Below are positions 30,366-38,844 of a stretch of 64,000 bases of DNA, piece after piece. Location of the stretch: positions 1 to 64,000 of the forward strand of contig NZ_JAUSBV010000010.1 in the NCBI RefSeq assembly GCF_030651915.1, given 5' to 3'. The stretch's first letter is position 1. Each line of letters opens with the position of its first letter. The stretch comes from Parvibaculum sp. (GTDB lineage: Bacteria; Pseudomonadota; Alphaproteobacteria; Parvibaculales; Parvibaculaceae). The translations under genes and the position numbers were made by a program. Below the pieces are notes generated by a model that was given only the letters and a program-made list of their open reading frames with translations, searched no databases and was not told the origin of the DNA.

Positions 30366-31049
30366 TTATTCGCTGTCGCGGTTGAAGACCGTGTCGAAGG
30401 TCGATCGGAGGGCGATGTCGACATCGGCCATCGTCGCTGTCAGGCCGAGATCGGCCAGGCTGGTGACGCCATGTTGTGCGATTCCGCACGGCACGATCCC
30501 CGAAAAATGATCGAGGTCCGGATCGACATTGAGGCTAACCCCATGAAACGTCACCCATTTGCGGATGCGCACGCCGATGGCGGCGATCTTGTCTTCGGCT
30601 GTCAGCCCGCGCTCGGGGCGGCGGACCCAGACGCCGACGCGGTCGGGTCGCGTCTCGCCGGTGACGTTGAACTGTGCCAGCGTGGCGATCAGCCAGGCCT
30701 CGAGGTCCTGCACGAAGGCGCGCACATCGGGCCTGCGCCGCTTCAGGTCGAGCATCACATAGGCGACCCGCTGGCCGGGCCCATGATAGGTGTATTGCCC
30801 GCCGCGTCCGGTCTGGAAGACGGGAAAGCGTTTGGGATCAATGAGATCGGCGGTGTCGGCGCTGGTGCCGGCGGTATAGAGGGCCGGGTGTTCGAGCAGC
30901 CAGACCAGCTCCGGCGCGCTCCCCTCGGCGATCGCCGCCACGCGTGCCTCCATCTCCGCCACCGCCATTTCATAAGGCACCGGCGCATCCGAGACACGCC
31001 ATTCAACGGCGTGGGCCAGCATGTCGGCAAGGGGCAGGGGCTTAACCAT
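30366..31049 (-). CDS. lipB: Octanoyl-[acyl carrier protein] transferase LipB
   Basis: It transfers octanoate from ACP to lipoyl domains, the first step of lipoate synthesis. The 227 residues show [26 protein letters not shown], Lys154 ([12 protein letters not shown]) and the acyl-thioester cysteine Cys188 (FSGIVPCGI). It is transcribed towards the repeat element and divergent from the FliN-like gene. Confidence 0.96.
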   Translation of the reverse strand: MVKPLPLADMLAHAVEWRVSDAPVPYEMAVAEMEARVAAIAEGSAPELVWLLEHPALYTAGTSADTADLIDPKRFPVFQTGRGGQYTYHGPGQRVAYVMLDLKRRRPDVRAFVQDLEAWLIATLAQFNVTGETRPDRVGVWVRRPERGLTAEDKIAAIGVRIRKWVTFHGVSLNVDPDLDHFSGIVPCGIAQHGVTSLADLGLTATMADVDIALRSTFDTVFNRDSE

Positions 31050-31130
31050 CGGGTAACTCTAGCATGGCAATTTGGTTGGCTGGTAAAGCACTTGGGACCG
31101 GTCCGGTCTCTGGTTCAGGTGGAGTTGCGC

Positions 31131-31379
31131 GTGAATTCGGTCAACAACGTCTTCGTCGAAATTACCGTCGTTCTGGGCCGGACGACGCTGCCGATCCATC
31201 AGCTTCTGCGGATGGGCCGCGGCGCGATCATCGAACTCGGCACCATCCAGGACGAAGAAGTCTGGATTCTCGCCAACAACGTGCCGATCGCGCGCGGCGA
31301 GATCATCGTCAAGGGCGAGCGCCTCGCGGTCTCGGTCACCTCGGTCATCTCCAGCGCCATGGCCGAAGCACGGGGCTGA
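31131..31379 (+). CDS. FliN-like SpoA (C-ring) domain protein
   Basis: A protein of 82 residues from GTG 31131, with AGGTGGAG upstream. It is essentially one SpoA domain: VFVEITVVLGRTTLPIHQLLRMGRGAIIEL ... NNVPIARGEIIVKGERLAVSVTSVI. This is the FliN pattern (flagellar motor switch), also shared with type III secretion C-ring proteins. No other flagellar gene is in the window. A terminator follows. Confidence 0.83.
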   Translation: MNSVNNVFVEITVVLGRTTLPIHQLLRMGRGAIIELGTIQDEEVWILANNVPIARGEIIVKGERLAVSVTSVISSAMAEARG

Positions 31380-31402
31380 AATCATTCGATTTTTCGTTCG
31401 GG

Positions 31403-31430
31403 ACGGGCTCCTTTCGGGGCCCGTTTTTTT
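31403..31430 (+). terminator. Terminator after the FliN-like gene
   Basis: ACGGGC (31403-31408) pairs with GCCCGT (31419-31424), followed by a run of seven T (31424-31430), 24 bp after the FliN-like stop. It is a standard intrinsic terminator. Confidence 0.88.
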
Positions 31431-31548
31431 GTTCTACCATTCTTTTTGTGTGAATTTTAGAATTATACGGACGTGAGTTGAATTATTCGTCACAATTGCT
31501 ATCTCTAACGGGAATTGGAAGACCTGCTGCCTTCTGGAGGTGCGCGCC

Positions 31549-32109
31549 ATGTTTCCAGTCATGCTCGATCTTGGCACGCTGAAAGCGATGCTCATCGGCG
31601 AGGGCGAAGTGGCTGAAAAGCGGCTGGCGGCGCTGGATGCCGCCGGTGCGGCCCATCTGGAGGTTTATTCGGGCGCGCCGACGCCGGTTCTGGTCAAGCA
31701 GGCCGGCAGACGGCTGAAGGGCGCGCGGCCCACAGGCGAGGCATTCCGGGGCGCTCGCGTCGTGTTTATCGCCGGTCTGGGCGATGCCGAAAGCGTGGCG
31801 CTGGCCGGGCTGGCGCGGTCGGCCGGGGCGCTGGTCAACACCGAGGATGTGAAGCCGCTCTGCGATTTTCACGTGCCCTCGGTGATGCGGCGCGGCGAGC
31901 TGACGATCACCGTCTCGACCGCCGGCAAGTCGCCGGGGCTGGCGCGGCGCCTGCGGCGGCATCTGGAAGGGTTGTTCGGGCCCGAATGGGCCGGGCGGCT
32001 CGACGAACTGGGCCGGCAGCGCAAGCTCTGGCGCTCTCAGGGTCTCGAAATGGCCGAAATCGGCCGCCGTGTCGATGCCTATATCGAAGAGAAAGGCTGG
32101 TTGTCATGA
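31549..32109 (+). CDS. Siroheme synthase N-domain protein (precorrin-2 dehydrogenase/ferrochelatase)
   Basis: A protein of 186 residues from ATG 31549, with GGAGG upstream. It matches the CysG N-terminal Rossmann part: MLIGEGEVAEKRLAALDAAGA (NAD-binding), ALVNTEDVKPLCDFHVPSVMRRGELTITVSTAGKSPGLARRLR. It would oxidise precorrin-2 and insert iron into sirohydrochlorin. There is no SAM-methyltransferase half, so it needs a separate uroporphyrinogen methyltransferase. It is coupled to cysH. Confidence 0.88.
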   Translation: MFPVMLDLGTLKAMLIGEGEVAEKRLAALDAAGAAHLEVYSGAPTPVLVKQAGRRLKGARPTGEAFRGARVVFIAGLGDAESVALAGLARSAGALVNTEDVKPLCDFHVPSVMRRGELTITVSTAGKSPGLARRLRRHLEGLFGPEWAGRLDELGRQRKLWRSQGLEMAEIGRRVDAYIEEKGWLS

Positions 32110-32930
32110 CCGCACTGGATTTGAGCCGGCGTCCCGCTGGCGTCGCGGTCACCGAAAGCCGCGCCGCCGCCATGGATACGCCGACGCTGGTGTCGCCGCG
32201 GCTGACGGCCTTGCGCGAAGCCCATCAAGGGCTGACCGGGCGGGCCTTGCTCGAGCAGATGATCCGCACCGAATTTAAGGGCCGCATCGCGGTCGTTTCG
32301 TCCTTTGGCGCCGAATCTGCGGTGCTTCTGCACATGGTCGCCGAGATCGATCCGTCGACGCCGGTGATTTTTCTCAACACCGGCAAGCTCTTCGGCGAAA
32401 CGCTGCGCTATCGCGACCGGCTTCAGGAGAAATTCGGCCTGACCGATTTACGCGCTGCCGGTCCGCATCCGGCCGACCTTGCTGCAGTGGATCCCAATGG
32501 CGGGTTGTGGAACAGCGATCCCGATGCCTGCTGCCATGTCCGCAAGGTGCTGCCGCTCGAGCGCGCGCTGCAGGGTTTCAATGCCTCGATCACGGGCCGC
32601 AAGCGTTTCCAGACCTCGACACGGGCCACGATGCATCCGATCGAGGAAGAGCGTGTGCGCGGCACCGGCGAGCCGGGGTCGGCCGCCGGAACCCGCTTCA
32701 AAATCAACCCGCTAGCCTATTGGGGCGAGGCGGAGCTCGACGCCTATGTCGACGCGCACAAGCTGCCGCGCCATCCGCTGGTCAAGGACAACTACCTCTC
32801 GATCGGCTGCATGCCCTGCACCGAGCGCGTGCCTGAAGGCGGTTCCTATCGCGACGGCCGCTGGGTCGGTCGCGACAAGGACGAGTGCGGCATCCACCTG
32901 CCGGCCAATCTGGATGGCGACGGGATTTGA
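32106..32930 (+). CDS. cysH: Assimilatory adenylyl-sulfate (APS) reductase
   Basis: It reduces activated sulfate to sulfite. The 274 residues start at ATG 32106, overlapping the previous stop. SSFGAESAVLLHMV is the nucleotide loop. The cysteines Cys142-Cys143 (DACCHVRKVLPL) and Cys235/Cys238 (SIGCMPCTE) bind a [4Fe-4S] cluster, the mark of APS rather than PAPS reductases, and Cys261 (DECGIH) is catalytic. cysI is not beside it. Confidence 0.94.
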   Translation: MTALDLSRRPAGVAVTESRAAAMDTPTLVSPRLTALREAHQGLTGRALLEQMIRTEFKGRIAVVSSFGAESAVLLHMVAEIDPSTPVIFLNTGKLFGETLRYRDRLQEKFGLTDLRAAGPHPADLAAVDPNGGLWNSDPDACCHVRKVLPLERALQGFNASITGRKRFQTSTRATMHPIEEERVRGTGEPGSAAGTRFKINPLAYWGEAELDAYVDAHKLPRHPLVKDNYLSIGCMPCTERVPEGGSYRDGRWVGRDKDECGIHLPANLDGDGI

Positions 32931-33017
32931 GCTTATTGCGCTAAACCCCCGTCCGGCCTCAATTTGCAGCTTGAGCAAGCCATCCGGATTTGTTACATCG
33001 GCGCGGCTTGCGAACAT

Positions 33018-33104
33018 GCGGTCGTGGCGGAATTGGTAGACGCGCAGCGTTGAGGTCGCTGTGGGGTAACTCCCGTGGAAGTTCGAGTCTTCTCGACCGC
33101 ACCA
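33018..33104 (+). tRNA. tRNA-Leu (anticodon GAG)
   Basis: The acceptor arms GCGGTCG (33018-33024) and CGACCGC (33094-33100) pair, and CCA is encoded at 33102-33104. The anticodon stem CAGCG/CGCTG (33045-33049, 33057-33061) frames the loop TTGAGGT with anticodon GAG at 33052-33054, reading CUC and CUU. A long variable arm and GTTCGAGTC T-loop fit a class II tRNA-Leu. No integrase or repeat of the tRNA end is nearby. Confidence 0.97.
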
Positions 33105-33149
33105 TCGCAGGGCCGGGCCAAGGCCCGGTACGACGGACGAACCGACAAG

Positions 33150-33190
33150 ACCGGTGGCCGGTCGCTGACAAAGCGCAGGCGCCGGTTTTT
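33150..33190 (+). terminator. Possible tRNA-Leu terminator
   Basis: ACCGG (33150-33154) pairs with CCGGT (33182-33186), with CGCT/AGCG (33163-33166, 33171-33174) inside, then a run of five T. It is 45 bp after the tRNA. The lower stem is short, so this is modest support. The rest of the gap up to mgtE shows no gene. Confidence 0.45.
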
Positions 33191-33305
33191 CATTTCGGCC
33201 ATGGCCGTCCGATTCAAAGGCGTTTCAGACCGCGCGCGGTGGCGGGACCCGGCCAAATAACGCACACTCGCGGCCTGTTCGACGAACCAGATTCGCAGGC
33301 GCCGA

Positions 33306-34691
33306 ATGACCGATACCTCGACACCCACCCCAGCGGAAGATGCCGTCGACGACGCCTTGTCGCCGGCCTATGTGCGTTCCGTTGTCGATGCCGTGGACCG
33401 GGGCGACAAGGCGCAGGCGCGCGAGCTGGTTTTGCCCCTGCGCCCGGCCGATACCGCCGAACTCCTTGAATTGTTGCGCAGCGACGAGCGGCGCGATCTG
33501 GTCGATATGCTCGGCTCCGATCTCAATCCGGAGGTGCTGAGCGAGCTTGACGAAGGTGTCCGCGACCACTTGATGGAGCTGCTTGACCCGAAGGACATTG
33601 CCGCCGCGCTGACGGAAATGGATTCGGACGACGCCGTCTATCTCCTCGAGGACATGAACGAGGCCGAGCAGCGCGAAATTCTCGACCAGCTTCCGGCCAG
33701 CGAGCGCGCCGTGCTCGAGCAGTCGCTCGATTATCCGGAATACAGCGCCGGCCGTCTGATGCAGCGCGAACTGGTCGCGGTGCCGCCCTATTGGGATGTC
33801 GGCCAGACGCTCGACTATCTGCGCGAGGCGCCGGATCTGCCGCATGAATTCTACGAAATCTTCGCCGTCGATGCGGCCCACAGGCCGATCGGCACCGTGC
33901 CGCTGTCGCGGGTCACGCGATCGAAGCGCCCGGTCCGGATTTCCGAGATCATGGAGACCGAGCAGACGCTGATCCCGGTCGAGATGGATCAGGAAGACGT
34001 GGCGCTGCAGTTCAGCAAATACGATCTGATCTCGGCTGCCGTGGTGGATGAGGACGGGCGGCTTGTCGGCGTCATCACGGTTGACGACATCGTCGAGGTT
34101 ATCAGCGAGGAAGCTGCCGAGGATATCCGCCTGCTCGCCGGCGTCGGCGAGGAATCGATTTCGGATACGGTGCTGCAAACCAGCCGCAGCCGCATTCCCT
34201 GGCTCGCGGTCAATCTTGTCACGGCTGTTATTGCGGCCTCGGTGATTGCCCTTTTTGATGCCGCGATCGAAGAGATGGTGGCGCTTGCCGTGCTGATGCC
34301 GATCGTTGCGTCGATGGGGGGCAATGCCGGCACCCAGACCATGACCGTGACGGTGCGGGCGCTGGCGACCCGCGATCTCGTTCATTTCAATGCGCGGCGC
34401 ACGATTTTGCGCGAGGTGCTGGTCGGCTTTCTGAACGGTATGGTTTTCGCGGTCATGCTCGGCTGCCTCGGTGGCTTGATCTTCCAGAGTGTTTGGCTGG
34501 GCGGGGTGCTGGCGGCGGCCATGATGATTAATCTTGTGGTTGCGGGGTTGACGGGCATTCTCGTTCCGCTGGGCCTTGATAAGCTGGGTGCCGACCCGGC
34601 TGTGTCATCGGCCGTGTTTGTGACGACGACCACGGATGTCGTGGGATTCTTCGCGTTTTTGGGACTCGCGGCGCTGGTCCTGTTTTACTGA
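33306..34691 (+). CDS. mgtE: Magnesium transporter MgtE
   Basis: A channel-like Mg2+ importer gated by cytosolic Mg2+. The 461 residues run: N domain of helical repeats (ELLELLRSDERRDLVDML ... PKDIAAALTEMDSDDAVYLLEDMNEAEQREIL), a CBS pair (about 140-265, with SAAVVDEDGRLVGVITVDDIVEVI), then five membrane helices with PIVASMGGNAGTQTMTVTVRAL, the pore region. I see no leader riboswitch. Confidence 0.95.
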   Translation: MTDTSTPTPAEDAVDDALSPAYVRSVVDAVDRGDKAQARELVLPLRPADTAELLELLRSDERRDLVDMLGSDLNPEVLSELDEGVRDHLMELLDPKDIAAALTEMDSDDAVYLLEDMNEAEQREILDQLPASERAVLEQSLDYPEYSAGRLMQRELVAVPPYWDVGQTLDYLREAPDLPHEFYEIFAVDAAHRPIGTVPLSRVTRSKRPVRISEIMETEQTLIPVEMDQEDVALQFSKYDLISAAVVDEDGRLVGVITVDDIVEVISEEAAEDIRLLAGVGEESISDTVLQTSRSRIPWLAVNLVTAVIAASVIALFDAAIEEMVALAVLMPIVASMGGNAGTQTMTVTVRALATRDLVHFNARRTILREVLVGFLNGMVFAVMLGCLGGLIFQSVWLGGVLAAAMMINLVVAGLTGILVPLGLDKLGADPAVSSAVFVTTTTDVVGFFAFLGLAALVLFY

Positions 34692-34721
34692 GCGTGTCGG
34701 CGAGTGTGGGAGAGTTGAGCG

Positions 34722-35735
34722 ATGCGTAGCGCGATCCGTTCCGGCGTTTCGGGGTTTCTACTGGCGACGGGCCTCTGTCTTGCGACAGCGACGGCCTCGG
34801 CGCAGGGCTGGCGCGACGGCACGCCGATGACGACAGCGCGAGCCTTTGCCGGCGCGGCATTGCTTGGAGACGACCTCTATGTCGTCGGCGGCGACAGTAC
34901 GTCGGGTCCACGCTCCGTGGCGGAAATCTACGATGTGCGCGGCAATATCTGGCGTCCCGCCGTTGCCTTGCCGGTGGGGCTGCAGCATTTCGGCATGGCC
35001 GAACTCAACGGCCGGCTCTTCATCGCCGGCGGGCATGAGGCGCCGCCGCCCCGGCGCGCCGACGATTTTGGCGGTCCGGGCGCCACCGCGTCCAGCGCGG
35101 TTTCGGATGGCGCCGACACGGGCAATGTGTGGATATTCGATCCGAATGTCGGAACCTGGCTTTCCGGCCCGTCGATGCCGGCCGCACGCGCTGGTCACGG
35201 CCTCGTCGCCGCAAACGGCCAGCTCTACGCAATCGGCGGGCGCGGCGACGGCGCCTCGCGGGTTTTCGTCTACGATCCGGGTCGCGACCGCTGGAGCGTG
35301 TCGGGGTCGCCGATGCCGTCGCCGCGCGTTGCCTCCGCCTATGTGGCCGGTGGCGGGCTCATCTACGCAATCGGCGGGCTCGACAGTGCCGGGGCGGCGT
35401 CGTCGCGGGTCGATATTTTCGATCCGTCGAACGGTAGCTGGCGAACGGGCCCCTCATTGCCCGAGCCGCGCGCCGGCCATGTCGCGGCCGTTCTCGACGG
35501 GCGGCTTCATGTGACAGGCGGCGAGCAGCGGCGGCCGTTGCGCACCTATGGCGATCACTTCGTGCTCGATCTGGCAACTAATGTCTGGCGGCGCGCGCCG
35601 TCGATGCCGACGCCACGCCACGGCGCGGTGGCGACCGCCACCGCTGACCGGTTCATCGTCGTGGGCGGTAGCCCCGGCGCCGGCGTCTACACGGTTTTCA
35701 CCGAGTCCGACGTGGTCGATATCTACTCCGAATAA
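34722..35735 (+). CDS. Secreted kelch-repeat beta-propeller protein
   Basis: A protein of 337 residues with a signal peptide (cleavage after about 28, ATASAQ) followed by about six kelch repeats. Each carries a GG pair after hydrophobics (LYVVGGD, LFIAGGH, LYAIGGRG, IYAIGGLD, LHVTGGEQ, FIVVGGSP), with tryptophan spacing. This should fold as a six-bladed propeller in the periplasm or outside. Its ligand cannot be read from the sequence. It follows mgtE closely (30 bp) but need not be related. Confidence 0.88.
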   Translation: MRSAIRSGVSGFLLATGLCLATATASAQGWRDGTPMTTARAFAGAALLGDDLYVVGGDSTSGPRSVAEIYDVRGNIWRPAVALPVGLQHFGMAELNGRLFIAGGHEAPPPRRADDFGGPGATASSAVSDGADTGNVWIFDPNVGTWLSGPSMPAARAGHGLVAANGQLYAIGGRGDGASRVFVYDPGRDRWSVSGSPMPSPRVASAYVAGGGLIYAIGGLDSAGAASSRVDIFDPSNGSWRTGPSLPEPRAGHVAAVLDGRLHVTGGEQRRPLRTYGDHFVLDLATNVWRRAPSMPTPRHGAVATATADRFIVVGGSPGAGVYTVFTESDVVDIYSE

Positions 35736-35757
35736 GCGGTTAGCGTATTCGGTTCAT

Positions 35758-36648
35758 CTATTTCATCAGCTTCAATGCCCGGAAGCCCATCGGCGCGAGA
35801 CCGGTCATGTAGAAGCCGAGAATGGCCGCACCGAGGAACAGAATGGCGGCCGGCGGCAGACCAATGGCCGCGCCACCGGTTTCGACCGCCCAGCGCAACG
35901 CGAACAGCACCACGATGCCACAGACAACCATGATGGCCTGCTGCCAGAGGGCTGTACGGGGCCCGCGGACCGGCGCGAGGCGGTAGTCGAGCGTCTGACC
36001 GGCGACCCAGCCAAACAGCAGGAACAGAACCGATGTGTGGCCGTAAAAGCTGCTGCCCGCGGGGCCTTCGGGCGGCCAGATGAACCACAGCGCCGGCACC
36101 AGGGCCAGAATGACAGCCAGATGAACAATGGCAGGCAGGCGCCGCCAGAAGTCGAACGAGGGGCCGAGCAGCCAGATGAAAAGCACGATGCCGGCAAGGC
36201 CGAGCACGCTGCCCGTCAGGATATCATCGACGTCGTGGACGCCCACATAGAGGCGGCTCAGTCCGACACCGGCGGCGATGACGATGGCCACGATCCAGGC
36301 CCAGCTCTTCCTGATTTCATAGGCAAGCCACAGCCACATGGCGACCGCCACCTGTGCATGGCCGGACGGGCGTCCGGGTGAGCCTTCGACGCGGTTGTCG
36401 ATCCAGTAGCGCGGGTCGGGGCGGGCGTCCTGCCAGAAATCCTTCAGCCAGCCGTTGACGACGGCGGTGATTGCGATCAGGACCGCGAGCCGCGTGAAGA
36501 TGGCGCGATCCCACAGCCAGTAGCCGAGCGGCAGGAACATCAGGAAAAACGGCGTATAGCCGAGCCAGGTGAAGCCGTTGGCGATGGGCGTCGCCCAGTC
36601 GCTGCGCAGAGGCAGCACCCAATCCATGTTGTGCAGGAAATCTTCCAC
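35758..36648 (-). CDS. PAP2-family membrane phosphatase
   Basis: A protein of 296 residues with about seven membrane helices. The three PAP2 motifs are intact: KDFWQDARP (motif 1), GRPSGHAQ (motif 2) and SRLYVGVHDVDD (motif 3), with the catalytic histidines. Such enzymes remove phosphate from lipid phosphates such as undecaprenyl-PP or phosphatidate. The substrate is not decidable here. It is divergent from the thiolase and convergent with the kelch gene. Confidence 0.9.
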   Translation of the reverse strand: MEDFLHNMDWVLPLRSDWATPIANGFTWLGYTPFFLMFLPLGYWLWDRAIFTRLAVLIAITAVVNGWLKDFWQDARPDPRYWIDNRVEGSPGRPSGHAQVAVAMWLWLAYEIRKSWAWIVAIVIAAGVGLSRLYVGVHDVDDILTGSVLGLAGIVLFIWLLGPSFDFWRRLPAIVHLAVILALVPALWFIWPPEGPAGSSFYGHTSVLFLLFGWVAGQTLDYRLAPVRGPRTALWQQAIMVVCGIVVLFALRWAVETGGAAIGLPPAAILFLGAAILGFYMTGLAPMGFRALKLMK

Positions 36649-36754
36649 CGAGCATCCCCCATAGGCGCGGCCTGTTTGGCGGCCACTAGTTTTAGGCTAG
36701 GGTTCTGCCCCGAATCCCGGCCTCGATCGCCAGTCTAAACGCGGAAACAGCTCA

Positions 36755-37954
36755 ATGTCACATAACCGTCATGAAACCGATCCCGTCGTCATCGTCAGCG
36801 CGGCGCGCACGCCGATGGGCGGTTTTCAGGGCGCATTGTCTGGCCTCACCGGCCCTGAGCTTGGTGCGGCCGCTGTCAAGGGCGCGGTCGCGCGTGCGGG
36901 CGTCGGACCGGCCGAAATCGACGAAGTGCTGATGGGGTGCGTTTTGTCCGCAGGTGCGAAACAGGCGCCGGCGCGTCAGGCGGCACTCAAGGCAGGGCTG
37001 GACGAAAGCACGCCCTGTACGACCGTCAACAAGATGTGCGGCTCGGGCATGAAGGCGGTGATGATGGCGCATGACGCCATTGTCGCTGGTCACGGCGATG
37101 TCATCGTGGCCGGCGGCCTCGAGAGCATGACCAATGCACCCTATCTGCTGCCCAAGGCGCGGGGCGGCCTGCGGCTCGGCCACGGCGAGGTCAAGGATCA
37201 CATGTTCCTCGACGGGCTCGAAGACGCCTATGAGGGGCGGCTGATGGGTTCTTATGCGGAAGATACCGCGCGGCACTACCAATTCACGCGCGGCGCGCAG
37301 GACGCCTATGCGGTCGAATCCCTCAAGCGGGCCAAACATGCGGTTGAGGGCGGCGCGTTCGCGCCGGAAATCGTGACGGTCAGCGCGCCGGGCCGGAAGG
37401 GTGCGGTCGATGTCGCGCAGGACGAACAGCCGCTGACGGCGGATGCGTCGAAAATCCCGACGCTGAAGCCCGCCTTTGCGAAGGACGGCACGGTGACGGC
37501 CGCCAATTCGAGCTCGATTTCGGATGGTGCCGCGGCGCTGGTGTTGATGCGTTTGTCGGAAGCCGAAAAGCGTGGACTTTCGCCGCTTGCCGCCATTCGC
37601 GGACATGCGATGCATGCGCAGGCACCGGCCTGGTTCTCGACCGCGCCGGTCGGTGCGATCTCAAAGCTGTTGGAGCGCGCCGGCTGGAGCACGAAGGATG
37701 TCGATCTCTGGGAGGTCAACGAGGCCTTTGCCGTCGTCGCCATGGCCGCGATCAAGGAACTCAACCTCAGCCACGACAACATGAACATTTATGGCGGCGC
37801 CTGCGCGCTCGGCCATCCGATCGGTGCTTCGGGGGCGCGCATTCTCGTGACGCTGCTCAATGCGCTTCAGCGGACCGGCGGCAAGCGCGGCGTCGCTTCG
37901 CTTTGCATCGGCGGCGGCGAGGCGACGGCGGTTGCGGTCGAACGGCTGAACTAG
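36755..37954 (+). CDS. Acetyl-CoA C-acetyltransferase / thiolase
   Basis: A protein of 399 residues of the thiolase II fold. The acyl-binding Cys95 lies in NKMCGSGMKAV; His354 (GHPIGASGAR) and Cys384 (LCIGGGEATA) complete the active site. The sequence is closer to the biosynthetic or degradative acetyl-CoA thiolases (AtoB/PhaA) than to FadA. It could serve polyhydroxybutyrate or ketone metabolism; no phaB is near. It overlaps the opposite gene by four bases. Confidence 0.94.
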   Translation: MSHNRHETDPVVIVSAARTPMGGFQGALSGLTGPELGAAAVKGAVARAGVGPAEIDEVLMGCVLSAGAKQAPARQAALKAGLDESTPCTTVNKMCGSGMKAVMMAHDAIVAGHGDVIVAGGLESMTNAPYLLPKARGGLRLGHGEVKDHMFLDGLEDAYEGRLMGSYAEDTARHYQFTRGAQDAYAVESLKRAKHAVEGGAFAPEIVTVSAPGRKGAVDVAQDEQPLTADASKIPTLKPAFAKDGTVTAANSSSISDGAAALVLMRLSEAEKRGLSPLAAIRGHAMHAQAPAWFSTAPVGAISKLLERAGWSTKDVDLWEVNEAFAVVAMAAIKELNLSHDNMNIYGGACALGHPIGASGARILVTLLNALQRTGGKRGVASLCIGGGEATAVAVERLN

Positions 37955-38346
37955 GCGGCGGCTTGCCCGAGCGATGCCTTCACGTGTTCGGCGAGCGCAA
38001 TCAGGCCGTTCAGCGGGCGTATCAGCACCTCAATGTGGCTCATCCGGCCGTCGGCGTCGACGGTGATCCGGTCGATGCCCTTCAATTTCGTTGCACCGAT
38101 GCGTGACTCGAATTCGAGAATGATCTCGTTGCCGTCGGTCCATTGCTTCGTATAGGTGAAATCCTCGAAGCCGTCGGTGACGGTCGTCAGGATCGCAATC
38201 ACATAGTCTTTTGAGGTTTTGGGCTTGTAGAAGGCGGGCGAAGAAATGGTCGCACCGTCGGCGACAATGGTCTGCAGCAACGCCGGGTCGTGGCTCTCGA
38301 CATAGGCGTACCAGCGGGTCAGAAAGGTCTGGGCGGGATCGCTCAT
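37951..38346 (-). CDS. NTF2-like (SnoaL/ketosteroid-isomerase fold) protein
   Basis: A protein of 131 residues: FLTRWYAYVESHDPALLQTIVADGATISSPAFY ... GIDRITVDADGRMSHIEVLIRPLNGL, the usual NTF2 cone fold. Such proteins range from isomerases and dehydratases to carriers; the function is not decidable. It is divergent from the DUF1489 gene, with a palindromic site between them. Confidence 0.75.
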   Translation of the reverse strand: MSDPAQTFLTRWYAYVESHDPALLQTIVADGATISSPAFYKPKTSKDYVIAILTTVTDGFEDFTYTKQWTDGNEIILEFESRIGATKLKGIDRITVDADGRMSHIEVLIRPLNGLIALAEHVKASLGQAAA

Positions 38347-38371
38347 CTGTCAGGCTCCTGTCCGATGTTTT

Positions 38372-38386
38372 TATAACGGTGTTATA
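38372..38386. promoter_or_regulatory. TATAAC-N3-GTTATA palindrome, probable operator
   Basis: A perfect 6-bp inverted repeat with a 3-bp spacer lies in the 63-bp gap between the divergent NTF2-like and DUF1489 starts. It has the size and symmetry of TetR- or MarR-type operators and is placed to act on both genes. The regulator is unknown; none lies next door. Confidence 0.45.
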
Positions 38387-38409
38387 GATTGAGAAGAGAT
38401 AGCCCGTCA

Positions 38410-38844
38410 ATGCCTCTTCACCTGATCAAGCTTTGCGTTGGCGCCGAAGATATTGCGGATCTGGCGACATGGCAGGCGGCGCGGCTCGCCGAAATGAAAA
38501 AGCGTCGGCAGCCGCAGAAGCTCGTTCACGTGACGCGCATGACGCCGAAGCGCGCCGACGAGATTCTGGCCGGCGGCTCGCTTTACTGGGTGATGAAGGG
38601 TGTCATTCGCTGTCGCCAGCGTCTGATCGGCATCGAGCCTTTCAAGGACGGAGAGGGCGTCGGTCGCTGCCGTCTTGTGCTCGACAAGGAGATCGTCACG
38701 ACGCGGCGCCAGGATCGCCGGCCCTTTCAGGGCTGGCGCTATTTCGAGGCGAAGGACGCGCCGCCCGACGTGAAGAAGGGCGATCCCGGCGAGGACATGC
38801 CGGACGAGATGCGGCGCGAACTGGAAGAGCTCGGGCTGATCTAG
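38410..38844 (+). CDS. DUF1489 family protein
   Basis: A protein of 144 residues from ATG 38410 (MPLHLIKLCVGAEDIADL). Conserved features include HVTRMTPKRADEIL, GGSLYWVMKGVIRCRQRLIGIEPF and RPFQGWRYFEAKDAPPDV. This family is confined largely to alphaproteobacteria and has no assigned role. It is convergent with panC, overlapping four bases. Confidence 0.88.
   Translation: MPLHLIKLCVGAEDIADLATWQAARLAEMKKRRQPQKLVHVTRMTPKRADEILAGGSLYWVMKGVIRCRQRLIGIEPFKDGEGVGRCRLVLDKEIVTTRRQDRRPFQGWRYFEAKDAPPDVKKGDPGEDMPDEMRRELEELGLI

Noticed and set aside
31440-31540. Promoter before the cysG-like gene
   Set aside because: The stretch is AT-rich, but no -35/-10 pair with proper spacing stands out (TTGAAT has only 15 bp to CTATCT).
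33018-33104. tRNA-Leu as an attachment site for an integrated element
   Set aside because: No integrase, no duplicated tRNA end and no compositional change follow it; the next gene is ordinary mgtE.
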